64,000 nucleotides of DNA from Phyto melanocephala (lineage: Eukaryota > Arthropoda > Insecta > Diptera > Rhinophoridae): positions 84,470,213-84,534,212 of the forward strand of contig OW799236.1 of NCBI GenBank assembly GCA_941918925.1, read 5' to 3'. This document shows positions 1 through 12,152 of the stretch, in pieces. The notes below the pieces were generated by a model. The model was not told the DNA's origin. It saw nothing but the letters and a program-made list of their open reading frames with translations, and ran no database searches. The position numbers were made by a program, and so were the translations under genes. Each line of letters begins with the position of its first letter. Position 1 is the first letter of the stretch.

Positions 1-510
1 CGTTGCCATGAAAAGCGAACACAAATAAATCTGTTATCATTGCGCGATAGGTGTCTCCATTGACCGTTATGGTTGTGTCGTCCTCATTTTTAAAGAAATA
101 TTGGCCAATAATGGCTCCACTCTAAAGGCTGTACCAAACAGTTATTCGTAATGGGTACATTGGCTTCTGTAAGACCGCGTTTGGATTTTATGAACCCCAA
201 ATACGGCAATTATGCTTATTAACGTTCCCACCAATATGAAAATAAGCTTCATCCGAATAGATTTTAAGGTACGACACTTTCATGGAATTTTAATTTCAAA
301 ATAAAATTCAAATAATTTTCAACGTTGCTGAAATAGCATACGTGATTGTTTGCTTATATCTTAACCGTTGATGTGACGATATTGTTTATTTTAAATAGCA
401 AAATTTTCGAAAGCATTTCCGATAAATTCATACGAAATACGAGTCCGTGAGATACGAGGGAGCTTCAAAAAGCTGATTTCAACGCTCATAAGGACAGTGA
501 ACCTACCTAA
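1..510 (-). pseudogene. Mariner-type (Tc1/mariner superfamily) transposase relic
   Basis: Read on the minus strand, this edge of the window encodes recognisable blocks of an insect mariner-like DDE transposase. A first-Asp block, SDEAYFHIGG, lies near 250-200. It is followed by NVNKHNCRIWGS, then an in-frame stop, then a block ending in RITVW near 140. A shifted frame then gives GAIIGQYFFKNEDD and TVNGDTYRAMITDLF down to position 1. Stops and frame changes make it non-functional. The second Asp block and the C-terminus would lie beyond the left edge. The order of blocks matches the transposase relic at 44650-45060 on the other strand, so the two are probably the same or sister families. Family assignment is from motif memory, not a search. 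Confidence 0.75.
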
Positions 511-884
511 ACAGTTATTCGTAATGGGTACATTGGCTTCTGTAAGACCGCGTTTGGATTTTATGAACCTCAAATACGTCAAATTTGCTTATTAACGTTC
601 CCACCAATATAAAAATAAGCTTCATCCGAATAGATTTTTAGGTACGACATTTTCGTGCAATTATAATTTCAAAATAAAATTCAAATAATTCCCAACGTTG
701 CTGAAATAGCATACTTGATTTTTTGCTTTTATCTTAACCGTTAATGTGACGATATCGTTTATTTTAAATAGCAAAATTTTCGTAAGCATTTCCGATAAAT
801 TCATACCAAATACGACTCCGTGAGATACGAGGGAGCTTCAAAAAGCTGATTTCAACGCTCACAAGGACATTGAACCTACCTAAA
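138..884. repeat. Tandem duplication, two 373-bp units, inside the transposase relic
   Basis: The segment starting ACAGTTATTCGTAATGGG at 138 recurs at 511 with no net length change (period 373). Both copies end in CCTACCTAA (510 and 884). The copies differ by scattered substitutions, so the duplication is not recent. It duplicates the central part of the mariner-type transposase relic, including the SDEAYFHI block and the region before it. Confidence 0.85.
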
Positions 885-1571
885 TCGACATACTCTATTT
901 ACTAAATATTTTAATTTTTTCTTTATGCAGAAATTTTTTATAGGTTCTCTTTTTACTGTATTATATTTCATTCCATTAAAAAATACATCGTTAATGAATT
1001 GCATTTTATCATTTAATCACTTAAGATCAAGGTATATAATACGCTTTAACGCTTTATAGACTTCTATCCAAAAAAGTTTAAATAATGTGTTTTCATATAA
1101 CAAGGCACCAGAATTAGTTTAAAACCTGCCGCCGAAAGTTCAGCTACAACACGCAAAGTTTACAATACATCAAAAGCACTGCCCGTTAAAGCGTTCTATG
1201 CACTTTCAACTTTATAAGCCAATGGCAGTGTCGCCTCTCTATTTTATAGCATATAGAGTTTGATATATGAGTCTTTATATTTAGAGTAATTTTTATCTTA
1301 CATCAGATGCACTACAACACCAACTTATTTTTTAATACATATTGATTTCTAGAAAAATATTCAAAATGTACCACTGTTCAAATAAAACAATTATATTCAA
1401 ATATTTCAACATTAAGCACAACTATATTTTTTTAACGGCAATTATAGCAATCATGTAATAATCATTGTAAAACATATGTTAAATCATTTTGTTTGAATTT
1501 TCCATACGATATTGTCTCTAATTACATGCTTTTTTAATGATTTATTTATATAATTTTTTATTTCTTTGCAG
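885..1571 (+). other. Probable intron, 3' part, of the gene at 1572-4165
   Basis: AT-rich, without a convincing exon. It ends in a pyrimidine-rich acceptor, TTTCTTTGCAG at 1561-1571, directly before the long open frame. The donor and upstream exon were not found and probably lie left of the window, which would make the transposon relic at 1-884 intronic. Confidence 0.55.
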
Positions 1572-4165
1572 TGCGAAATTTTTCGCCACGCATGGACTAT
1601 AACAACAATGAATGGCGTCCGGTAGGTAGAGGTGATCCCTTGAAAAACGATCCTACTTTTGATTATAGTCCACCCACCCTTGATCGTGTTAGATACTGGG
1701 CAGATTCAGACAAGGAAAAAGACAAAGCAAAAGAGGTTTCGGCAGATTTAGTAGATGCTAAGCTTAAGAAAGCAAATCCAGGAAAAAATGAAATATTATT
1801 GTTGGGTGTTACAGGCGATAGAATTCGTGGAGGTGCACCAGTGCAGCAACATGCTGGCAATATTATGAAGAATGCTAAAGGTGAAATACCCTTGTTGCAG
1901 CCCAAATATACTTCGATAAGACGCAGTTATTATGCACATCAGTTACCAACACACTTGATGCCACCACCCATGCAACCAATGCAACCGGCTACACAACAAC
2001 ATCAGTTGCAATCTACACACATGCAGCAATCACAGCACCAACAACAGTCGAATCATATGGTTAAACCATTACATACAGAATATCGACATAATATGCCGGG
2101 ACACTCTTATATGACTTCATCGCCCATGAATTCTATGAGTGGTCATTCAAAACCTTATTATATGTCTACTGCCACACAGCCTTGGATGCATCATGCATCT
2201 AGTTCTCCATCCATGGCAACATACTCTACATCTTCTGCTGCTCATTCTCCATTGTTGATGTCTTCTAATTTACATCACTATATTCATCCTCATTCGCAAA
2301 CACCTGATTCTCATTACCAAGAGTCTGTAAACTATTTATCTCACCACAGTCGACCTAGTCTGACAAGTACTCCAGCGATAATGATGGGTATAAATGGTGG
2401 TAGCCAATCACATCATGAAATGTATTCTCCTAATTCAATAAGGAGCACATCTAGCGGACACAAAACATCATCGACTAGCTCGAGGAAACCCTGGATTCAT
2501 GACCTGTTGCAAAAAGAATTTATAAAACCAGTAAAACCTACACAGAATCCCAACTCATATCATGTTGAAAGCATAAAATCTACACATATTGAGCCAGAAT
2601 ATTTTGACCCTAATATGCGAGCACAAGGTATAAGTACAACCTACGCACCAGTAACATTTGTAAAACCTACTATGCCTAGTATTACCAGCACTACCCAAGC
2701 CATTTACATAACAAGTTCAACCCAAAAGCAAACTACTTCAACATCCCAATCTCCCATGTACAGCTCAATTCCACCAAAGTATACAACCCATATACCCCGC
2801 ACTACTACTACTTTGAGTTCAACCAGATTATTAATACCGAATACTAGTAATTTAGCTTATCGACCTACGGTGGCACCTGTCAAAATGACTACAGATTCTT
2901 TGTTCTCACACTACAATCAACCGGACAAGCCTCTCAGTGGACCAATGTATTTGATCATTGAGGGTCATTCAAAGGTCAAAACATATGGCAAAGATGAACT
3001 AGATCCTCATAGGCCGAAAATTGTACCCATTATTCCTAAACGTGAACCAGTGGTAAGAATAGCAGATCCCAATGAAAAGAGAGGTACACCAGAGACTTTT
3101 CAAGTAAAACATTTGCATACGAAGACGACAAAACCTATAGAAACAACTACGAAACCAACAACCTCAAAAGGCACAACCTCAAAACCAGCAACTTTAAAAC
3201 CAAGGACTACAAAAACAACAATTGAAAACAGTAAGCCAACAATACAGATAAAAACTACTGAAAAATCCAAAGCAATAGAGTCGAAAACTGCTTTTAAACC
3301 CTTAACAACCGTTAAACCTGCTTCAAAGAAAGTGGCAGCTACAACAGCCAAACCCACTACAATGAAACCAGCTCCGAAATTAAGTGTCACCACCACAGCT
3401 ACTACTGCTAAATCTAAAAGTGAAAAAGTCACCAGTAAGGAAATCAATAGTTTTGACTTAAAAATGTCATCCAAAATTTCGAATCCTAATGCTCTGGAAA
3501 TACCCAAAAAACCCAGCCACGTTTTAGTAAACGAACCACCCACAGGCATGCAAGGGCTTTTAAGCTTTTTAGATTCTTCTCTAAGCAGCATTTTTAAAGT
3601 AGATCCTGCCGTTGATGATATGGCTTCTAAACTGGAAAATAATGTGGACATAAAAGATATTACTACCAAACTGAAACCCATAACGATGAATGTAAGCAAT
3701 TCCCAACATCAGCAACAGCATATTGAGGCAAGAGTCAGTACAAAATTGGAACCAATAACAGCAGAAGATTATGAGGATTACGAAGAAAATAATTCCTTGA
3801 AAATTACTACCGAGTATTTACCTCGTGAAACGAGACAAGTATTTGACTACGATAATTTACCCGAATCACGAATAAGTCTTGAAGATGATACTAGCTTTGG
3901 ATCATTCATAGAGCAAATAAATGATGAAGATGATTTGTCTACATTTAATTTAAACAATGAATATGAAGACGATGAAGAGGAGGAAATCGAAGGACAGTCA
4001 GTCAATGCAAATTCACCGAACAATCAGCAAAACTTAATTAAACGTATTGATGCGTTGGTCAGCAGCAGTGTAGAGGATGATTTTAGTGATATTTCCTCTT
4101 TTGTCAATGACGAAGACGACTTAACAGATTTGGCACGACAACGACAACAAGCGAAAACAGCGTAA
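1572..4165 (+). CDS. Unnamed gene, 3'-terminal coding exon (Thr/Lys/Pro-rich, acidic C-terminus)
   Basis: An open frame of about 863 codons follows a good splice acceptor. One base from an upstream exon is needed to complete the first codon, so this looks like the last exon rather than a complete gene; the first in-frame ATG is at 1592. Visible parts, numbered from the GTG at 1571: a dense, non-repetitive N-terminal block (about 8-115) containing EWRPVGRGDPLKNDPTFDY and LLLGVTGDRIRGG; a Met/His/Gln/Ser-rich low-complexity region (about 120-300); a Thr/Ser/Pro region (about 340-450); a Thr-Lys-Pro mucin-like tract (about 515-640); and a C-terminus rich in Asp/Glu. Thr/Pro tracts of this type are common in O-glycosylated extracellular proteins, but no signal peptide or membrane segment lies in this exon. 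I do not recognise the protein. A signal peptide could be encoded upstream. An overlapping antisense frame (3100-3699) is a composition shadow. Confidence 0.85.
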
Positions 4166-4232
4166 CAATAATATCGCAAAAATTAATGGGAAAAATTACT
4201 GTTAGTTTTGTTATCTATCTATCTATAGTTTA

Positions 4233-4238
4233 AATAAA
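4233..4238 (+). other. Candidate polyadenylation signal
   Basis: AATAAA lies 68 bases after the stop of the upstream exon; further AATAAA copies follow near 4346 and 4498. Any could serve. AT-richness makes chance copies likely. Confidence 0.45.
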
Positions 4239-4682
4239 AGTATTTTTTTATACTGTTCTATACCAAATCTCAAAATATCTTTAAAATCTCTTCTGTGCAC
4301 AGTTTGAAGTATTTATTTTTTTATATTATATTTTTGTAATTGTAAATAAAACAGCTTTATTTATTTGAAAAAGAAAATGAAATGAATTGCAAAATCCTTC
4401 CCCTCTAAAGAGTCGTTTAACTTAAGTTTTATCACATCACGTTAATTTTTGTGATCAAGTATTTTATTTATTTTAGAATATAAGTGTAAATTATTGAATA
4501 AAATTATTTATTAATAAAAAGGAAGTGTATTATTATGGGTAATAGTATGTAAAGAAATTCGCATATCATTATTTGATTTGTATGCCTATGTATTTAGATC
4601 TCACATTTTCAAATCTTAAAAGATTTTGGCTTAAATCGTGAAGTGAAAAAACTGCGTCAATGCCAGTAGAGAATGAAAAAAC
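4239..4682. other. 3' UTR or downstream flank, no other feature seen
   Basis: AT-rich sequence with extra AATAAA motifs and short TATC repeats. No gene or repeat boundary is seen. Confidence 0.5.
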
Positions 4683-5380
4683 AAGCTGTGCCGAATTTTT
4701 GATACCCACCACCAATTTTGTGTACTTTAATAACAGAAAATTTAAATTAAAATAGTTTCGTAAATTTAGTCTTTCATACTTATTGCTCTTATTTGACCTT
4801 TATTTTATAAAATTTTTAATTAATTTTTCAAGCTCGAGGTCTTTATAAATATTTGTTGATTTATTTATTATTCAATATTTCGCTACTCCTTTGTGTAGCA
4901 TCTTCAGGAAAGAAATTGTGTGTTTTTACAAAATTTTATATAATTTTTCATATAAAATTTTTATATAAAATTTTGTAAAAACACACAATTTCTTTCCTGA
5001 AGATGCTACACAAAGGAGTAGCGAAATATTGAATAATAAATAAATCAACAAATATTTATAAAGACCTCGAGCTTGAAAAATCAATTAAAAATTTAGTCTT
5101 TCAATGAAAATGGGCGTTAAAGTTGGCATGCCAATATAGTTTCTGCTAATAAATTTAAATTAGATATTTCAATATAGTTCCAAAAACTTTGTCCATAGAG
5201 AAATTATATGAATTTAAGATGAAGCGTTATATGAGAGGTAAGCATTAAAGTGGGTGTGTCACCTTTATTTTCTGGCATAACAATGACATTGACTAGCAAA
5301 CTATATGTTCGAAATTTAATCATCATACCTCTAATTTTGCCGGTTTTATGAGCTTTTTAATTTTATTAACAACAGATTAT
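4683..5380 (+). mobile_element. Helentron-like element, subfamily B, copy A (3'-truncated)
   Basis: It begins AACAAGCTGTGCCGAAT, then GATACCCACCACCAATTTTG, the 5' end shared with the full copy at 38269-40662. The body (GTCTTTCAATGAAAATGGG and following) matches copy B from 39031 to about 39315 before similarity stops. It is interrupted by the palindromic insertion at 4777-5088. No coding capacity. Confidence 0.75.
4777..5088. mobile_element. Palindromic insertion with 15-bp target duplication
   Basis: AAATTTAGTCTTTCA occurs at 4762-4776 and again at 5089-5103, flanking the insert. Most of the insert plus the first bases of the right repeat form a near-perfect inverted repeat: left arm 4811-4942, 19-bp loop 4943-4961, right arm 4962-5092. 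The paralogous element at about 39027-39045 has the uninterrupted sequence, which confirms the site. A 15-bp duplication is longer than hAT, mariner or piggyBac make and resembles target-primed retrotransposition, but there is no poly(A) tail. Family unknown. Confidence 0.85.
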
Positions 5381-6110
5381 TAACAACAGATTGCCAAGTT
5401 TGTTTCATATGTTAAATTTCTTTTCTTGCAAAAATGTATATGTATACCATTATTTTCACACAAATACTGTTCTATTTTATATTTGTGCGTGATGCAGCAA
5501 GAAAAAAAATGTCTCAAGAGCTTCGTTATTTTTGTCCTTAAGCTAATTTATAAGTTGCAAGTTCAGAATTGGTTTATTTGTAACAAAATATTATACAAAA
5601 ATAATAATAATTTCTTTTAAAAGAAGAAAAACTATTTAAGCATTTATTTCCATAAAAAAACAAGAAGTTGCTTAAGGCTATAATATATGGCATTTTTTTT
5701 ACATCTGACTTTAAAATTTGTGAGACATATGTAAATCTACATGTCTCTCAAAATTGTACTTTTACAGCAACCGTCGCTGACTGCTTTGCAGCAGCATAGA
5801 TTTCTGCCAACGGCTCTATTTAAAATTTTGTCAAATGTCTCAACACATGTTTTTTACAGAAGTAATGCTTTACAATTAACACACGACATGTTCGTATTTA
5901 TCAGTGTGGAATTTGTCAAGTCAGATGTAAAAAACATGCCGTGTATTAGCTGCTTTATAGTGTAAACTTCACCAGAATTTTGTGGATCAAGTGATTAAAA
6001 ATTCAAAAAGTAATCATCGCTGCCCCAGTTTGTTGGAGTCAAGAGTATATATTTAACATTTCTACATACGATTTAAATACAATTATATGGAAATTGATTT
6101 TAGGCAAATA
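5381..6110. other. Gene-free AT-rich stretch
   Basis: Short open frames (5426-5620, 5741-5965) show no domain, codon bias or splice context. Nothing else is seen. Confidence 0.5.
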
Positions 6111-6245
6111 AAATTAGACGTGGCATAACCAAAATGACATAGGAAAAAAAGCATTTAGAAGTAAATGTCGTAAAACGGATTCAAGTATACCATATTGATC
6201 CTTATGCATTAGTCTATCATAAAATATGTTGCATTTTAAAATGTT

Positions 6246-6498
6246 GATTTTTATTTTTTCGAGCAAACATAAAAGTTATTTTTTGATTTTTATTTTTTCG
6301 AGCAAACATAAAAGTTATTTTTTGATTTTTATTTTTTCGAGCAAAAATAAACGTTATTTTTTGATTTTTATTTTTTCGATCAAAAATAAAAGTTATTTTT
6401 TGATTTTTATTTTTTCGAGCAAAAATAAAAGTTATTTTTTGATTTTTATTTTTTCGAGCAAACATAAAAGTTATTTTTTGATTTTTATTTTTTCGATA
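6246..6498. repeat. 39-bp tandem array, about 6.5 units
   Basis: Units start with GATTTTTATTTTTTCGA at 6246, 6285, 6324, 6363, 6402, 6441 and 6480, an exact 39-bp period. They vary mostly at one A/C position and at the CGAG/CGAT position. Because 39 is divisible by three and the unit lacks stops in some frames, both strands show spurious repetitive open frames. The array is the left arm of the foldback-like element. Confidence 0.95.
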
Positions 6499-7021
6499 TT
6501 AAATATTATTTAAATGTAACGGTAATGACGAGTTTTTAATAATGAAAGAAATAATAATAACACTACTCGAATTTGTGATTTCTCATATTTATTGTCAGTG
6601 ATTGTTTAATATCGTTACATACTACTCTAAAAGCTCCTAATAACTCCTCTCATTTTTATCAATTCGTTTTGCTTAGTATTTACAAATTATCAACTATTTC
6701 TTTTTCAAACTTTGTTATCAACTATTGTCTTTAATTTATAATTATAATGTGATTTTAATTTTTTATGTATGTTATTTTTCAGGTTGTTTTAAAAACTGTT
6801 CAGCAATCATGTAGGATGATTTATTAAATACCTGAACAACTTCGTAACTCAGGCAAACTAGCGCCCACCATTGATATAGAATACATAGTACCTATACAAA
6901 AATGTGAGAAATCACAAAAAATGTGATCATCATGGGAATTTTTTATGCACATTAAAATAAATATTTAATATTAACTTGATTATTGTAACTCGTACATTTC
7001 GTTAGAAAATACATTTTTTTG

Positions 7022-7099
7022 TTGCTCGAAAAAATAAAAATCAAAAAATAACTTTTATTTTTGCTCGAAAAAATAAAAAACAAAAAATAACTTTTATCA
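7022..7099. repeat. Two inverted units of the 39-bp repeat
   Basis: This is the reverse complement of the unit at 6246-6498 (TGCTCGAAAAAATAAAAA and following), repeated twice. It forms the short right arm of the foldback-like element. Confidence 0.9.
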
Positions 7100-7333
7100 T
7101 CTGACTTTTATGAAAAAAGGAATAATTATTACGGTCCCTGATTCAAACAGCTGTTTTTTATGGTTATGATTATGTCACGTCTAATTTAAACATAATTCTC
7201 CTAAGAGGAGCGAGGCAAACTTAATTTACATATTTTCATATGGAAATTTATAATTTAATAATAATATACTAATGCTGGGTTGACGTCGTATGAAGTTCAG
7301 AAAGTTGCAAATCGCAATGCGGTAAAGAACTTA

Positions 7334-7463
7334 CAGTCAAATTAAACAAGAGCGTTAAGCGGAAAACGTTAAAATTAGACTTATGTTTTGTTGTTGTAAC
7401 AAAAACAAATCACAGTCAATACTCCCACGCTTGACGCTCAATGCTCCTGTTTAGGTTTGGCTG
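7334..7463. mobile_element. 130-bp MITE flanked by TTA
   Basis: The imperfect inverted ends start CAGTCAAATTAAACAAGAGC and finish with TTTGGCTG. The right arm is a diverged complement of the left over about 30 bp. TTA flanks both sides (7331-7333 and 7464-7466). A 3-bp TTA duplication is typical of PIF/Harbinger-type MITEs. Assignment by TSD only. Confidence 0.65.
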
Positions 7464-7466
7464 TTA

Positions 7467-8655
7467 GGAGCAAAACAACGAAAAAAAATTTAGGCCAAAA
7501 TGTATGTAGCAAAAAAGCCAATCATTTGTGACAATTGGCAACGATAAATACAGAAATATATACTACGGAGCACAAAGCATCATTCCACGATAAAAAATTT
7601 CCTTAAGTGGTATTCTAACAATTTTAAACCACGGAAGACAAATCCACGTAACTGTACAGGCCTGTGGAAAGGTATTGAAAAATAGAGTTCAAGAATGTAA
7701 GAGAGGTATCTCAGGACATGTCCAATTTTAAGCGTAAGTGGACCACCTCATTCAAAAGGGTAACGGAATGAGCTATGAATTCTTTAATGGGAGGATTTCC
7801 AGAAAAAGTGAAATAATTTATAAATACCGAGTAATATGCCAATATTTTAATGTTTTATTAATTTGTACAATATTTAAATAAATCAACGTATTTTGATGAA
7901 TTTTTATTTTGAAACGTTTTAGTTTTTTTTTTAATTTAGTACGAGTATAAGTTTTTTCTGACTTACTCTTTATAATCACTACTTTAAAAATATTGACAGG
8001 TTAAGTTGCCATTTAACCTCTAGAATACCTTATTTTAAAATTGCCAACGAAATAGAAGTTCGATTGCAAACGATAATCGATCGAACGATAGTCAACCTTT
8101 GAATTTGAAATTATGATACTTTTAATATGAAAATTAGTATCAATGCAAAAATTTACTTATTTTATTGGCGATTTCTCGCTAAACATGGTGATATTAAAAC
8201 TTATTTAGCGTCCTAATTTTCAATTTGACGACATAGCGATTTAGAAATAGTTGGCTATTTTTTATTTTATTCTGGTATTTTTATGTATAAAATTTGAAGT
8301 GAACAAATTGTTGGCTCGTTTAGTAGGTGTGTGAATAACATTTTAATTTAACGTCGATTCTTATACTTTAGCATCCTTTCGCTATCATTTTTTGTTTTTT
8401 TTTTTTAATAAATGTATTTCAATAATTAAAGAGAATTTTCAATAATAAACTTCACTTAAACTCGCCTTCGAAAAATAATATAATACGAACTTCTTAACGC
8501 GATATTACGAGTTGTAAATAAAACATGTACTTCTTTTGTATCTTCGTAAGATATGTTGAATAATTTTAAATCCCATATAATGTATTCCAAACAAGAAGAC
8601 AATGTGGAATGCCTTGACAATGAAGTGTATAACATTTTACATTTAAAATACAATT
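7467..8655. other. Gene-free AT-rich stretch
   Basis: No open frame with coding character and no clear repeat boundary. A short minus-strand frame at 8456-8653 is not supported. Confidence 0.5.
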
Positions 8656-8855
8656 ACCACCAGGGTACACTTATATAAGGTGGCGGTGCAAGCCCAGCTG
8701 ACTATTTTTTTGTGTTCTGGAGAATGTCAAAATACATATTAAAAAAAATTATTTCAACTTTGGAAATTGTCAAACTCCATACATAAAAAAAGAGAGACAA
8801 AAATTGCTCTCCTTTACGCTATCACCTTATGTAATTACACCATGATTACAACTAA
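8656..8855. repeat. Possible MITE with weak inverted ends
   Basis: GGGTACACTTATATAAGGTG near 8664 is approximately inverted as CACCTTATGTAATTACACC near 8823. Several mismatches; no clear target duplication. Confidence 0.35.
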
Positions 8856-11800
8856 ACACAAACATACATACATTAGGATATTTAATATTTCTTTAATACT
8901 AACGGATATTTTTTTTGGTTTCACTAAGTAGACTACTAAAAACTATTTTGTAGCAAACATTGTACCTTTTTGTTTTCACTTATAAATATTACTTTGTTTT
9001 AAATAATTTAAAATAATATATCATGGTGAATTTTAGCGATTCGGATCAAATTTTTTTAGGATTTTTAATAATTTCAAAACTATATATTTCATCGTCAAAA
9101 ACTAAGAAAAAGAAGTATTGGCGATTTTGACGACTTTTAATGTTGAATTTGGCGAAAAAGGTAAAAATAAATCTGGCAACCCTATGCACAAGCAACACTC
9201 ATGTATGGATTTATTGTGTATCTACAAGATTTAATAATTGCAACTTTAAAATACAATACAATCACCCGCATTTACATCAGCATACTTTTAGGCTATTACA
9301 ATTAAGAAACATACCGTCACATAAAAAGTAAAAGGGCCAATAAACACTATTAACTACTAACAAGAGATATCAACAATTAAAAATATGATAACAATGGTTA
9401 TTAGTATGTAACGCAATGGACGCAAAATAATCAAATATGGACCAATTAGAATAGTCACTATGGCTGTCAGATTATTTAACTTAATATAGTTATAAATTAA
9501 TAAATTTAAACTATCTTTATTAATTAATTTACTAAAGTTAGTACTGTTGGCAAATTAAGGCTATAAGTTAATGTCAACTTTGATATGGACAAGATGGCGA
9601 AAGGTTTATCACTTTATCATATTTGCACATGGCGGCAAAATAGTTTTGACAAAAGGGTAAAGACATTTGCGTCAAGTGCAACTTTTGCAATGTCACCCTT
9701 CTTTAAATCTGGTGGCGATAGGTAGGTTTTAAAAGCTACTGATAAATTAAAAAAATTTTGTGTAAAAACTAACATTCATTTATTTTAATTATTGGCATTG
9801 TTTGTTGTTATTAATGAAACGTAGGGATTCAGTCAATAACTGTGTTTTTACAATTTATTTAACGATTTGGCGGAAATGCATTTGAATGAATATTCAATTA
9901 TTCTAAACAAATAAATATGATACAGAAGTTAAATATATAAAAATTATATAAAGATACATTTAAAACTGTACATTAAAATTAGGAGTTCATCTTTAAAAAC
10001 TACTTATTTAGACCCGCATTTTAATCGTATTATGTACATGCAACTGATAAAAGTATGTTTGAATTCATTGAAGCTATTTTTATTTTTAATATCAGATATA
10101 TTTTTTTCTTCTTTTTATAGAAAAATATTAAAAATTAACACTATGTTTGACCAAAACGTTGTCAAAGAAAAAAAAACGATGAAAAAAAAATATTGTAATA
10201 TTTAATTTTCCCTGAAACGAATTTGATTGTTTCCAAAATGTATCTGATTATTTTTTTGTGAATTTTAAGTGATAGTTAAAAATTACTTTTATTACAAATA
10301 AAAACTATTCTTAATACATTAGCAACATTTAAGACGAGTATCTTAGCGATATTAAGCATCTTATTAAGCGATAAAGTTAAACAATCTGATCAAACTACTT
10401 TTAACACAATGTTGCAAACACCAAGAGTGAACTAAACTCCCCCATGCAATGACATCTCATATGTGTAAACAAACATATCACGTGTATTTCACGTGTACAA
10501 ACATTTATGTTCACTCGTACCAATCGTCTGCATATTTATTATTCTATTGGTGTTGCATTGTTAAGAGAAATATTGAAGAGAGTAAAATTTATTTTAAGTA
10601 AAATAACGAATGTAATAACAAAAGATAATTAGCGACCGGTTAAATTTGATATTGATGTATATTTTGTTAATCAAATATATATTTTTTTCGAATTATTTAT
10701 GTTTAAAAAAACAAATTAAAAAAAAATAAATATTTGTTCAGCACTTTAATATAGACATAGTTTAATATTAATAAAAATTTAACGTTTTGAATATTTTTTT
10801 TTTCATATTCATTATCCCCAAATTTTAACTGGAGTTGCCTTACTCAGCAAGCACATTCAGTACTGCACGATGAAATAACAGAATAAATAACACTCTTTGA
10901 GTTGAGTTTTTGCTACAATAAAAGAACACATGCATAACATTCGTTTGCCTTGTGTTTTACTTAATAATATTTATGAATACTGCTCTTAAAATTTTTCGTT
11001 TTATATAGCCATATGTATTTGTTTCGTCACACATTTATTTTCTTTACAACAAAAATAAGATCTGAACTACTTAAATGCTACACAAAAAATTTTGCCTTAA
11101 AAATTGTCAACTAAAAATATGTTTCGAAATGATTAAAAATAAATTAATAGTCAAAAATTAATTTAAACAATTTAATTAAATTAAAGTATTTAAAAATACT
11201 GTTAATTTATTTCGATACTAGCCGATTGAAATGTATTTTCGAAACCAACTACAGTTTTATTTTTCAGTGTATTACCATTTGATTTGAATCTACTACGTAT
11301 GTATTAAGATAAGTAACAATTTAATGCTAATAGAATACGGTAAGCATATTATTCATTCATTGCTCAAAATTTCATTTGTACATTTGGAAAAAATCTAAAA
11401 TTTTTTTTATAATGTGCATGTTTATGTTCATACTTTTTGCGCTCCAAATTGTTATACGACTTTTTACTAATTGTGTAAATAAAACACCATTCGTGTTTAT
11501 TAAATCTTTATTTTCTTTTTAAAATAATAAACTGAAAATTTTCATTTTATACAAAAGCAAATTACCAAATTTAGAATCAGTACACATATATTTCAGACAA
11601 TTTAATTTTACATATTTATATGACATATATGTAAATGCACGTATTGACTAAAATTAAAGCGCTGAATTGGTAACTTACACATATAATGCTTTAATTAATC
11701 GATTAATAAAAACACTAAAATAATGATAACAAAAGAAGATATAACAACACAAGGAGAAAAGGAATAAAAATCAATGAAAACAAATAAGATACGCAGTTAC

Positions 11801-12150
11801 CTGATTAATTATTATAATTTTGCCCATAAATGGGTTCAAAAATCACATCAGGCATAGAAATTAAAAATCACATAAAGTTGAAGAATTGGGCCTGTAAGAT
11901 TTATGCAAAACCCTAACTGAGACAAGGCACAATAAATTATTAGGGTAGTAGTAACCTATAAGCTGATTGTTTTTCAATAAAATGTCTGCAGTTGTCAATT
12001 ATTGTTTATTTTTCCTATCGCTTAAGTTTGTTTGAAATTAAAAAAATGTCGTTCTTACAAATTTTTTAAGCTGAAAAGAAGAACAGAAAAAATTCATATT
12101 TTTTAAAATATTATAAAAATTAAAAAAAACATGTTTTTACGATTTGATTA
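8856..12150. other. Gene-free AT-rich stretch
   Basis: 3.3 kb with no convincing exon, transposase or strong repeat. Short frames such as 9140-9331 lack support. If the sequence is regulatory, nothing in it says so directly. Confidence 0.5.
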
Positions 12151-12152
12151 AT

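Larger units (their letters stand above)
6111..7187. mobile_element. Foldback-like element with nested inverted repeats
   Basis: AAATTAGACGTGGCATAA at 6111-6128 is matched in inverted orientation at 7170-7187 with one mismatch. Inside this pair, a 39-bp direct array (6246-6498) is matched by two inverted units (7022-7099), and a TTTGTGATTTCTCA block near 6571 is inverted near 6900. The nested symmetry resembles Drosophila Foldback (FB) elements, which carry tandem repeats in their inverted arms. No transposase is seen. The exact outer boundaries and target duplication are uncertain. Confidence 0.6.

Noticed and set aside
3100..3699. 199-codon minus-strand open frame
   Set aside because: It is antisense to the Thr/Lys-rich tract of the real exon. 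Stop-poor complement of ACN/AAR codons explains it.
6217..6513. Long repetitive open frames on both strands (13-residue repeats)
   Set aside because: They follow from an exact 39-bp AT-rich repeat without stops. No start context, composition or homology supports a protein.
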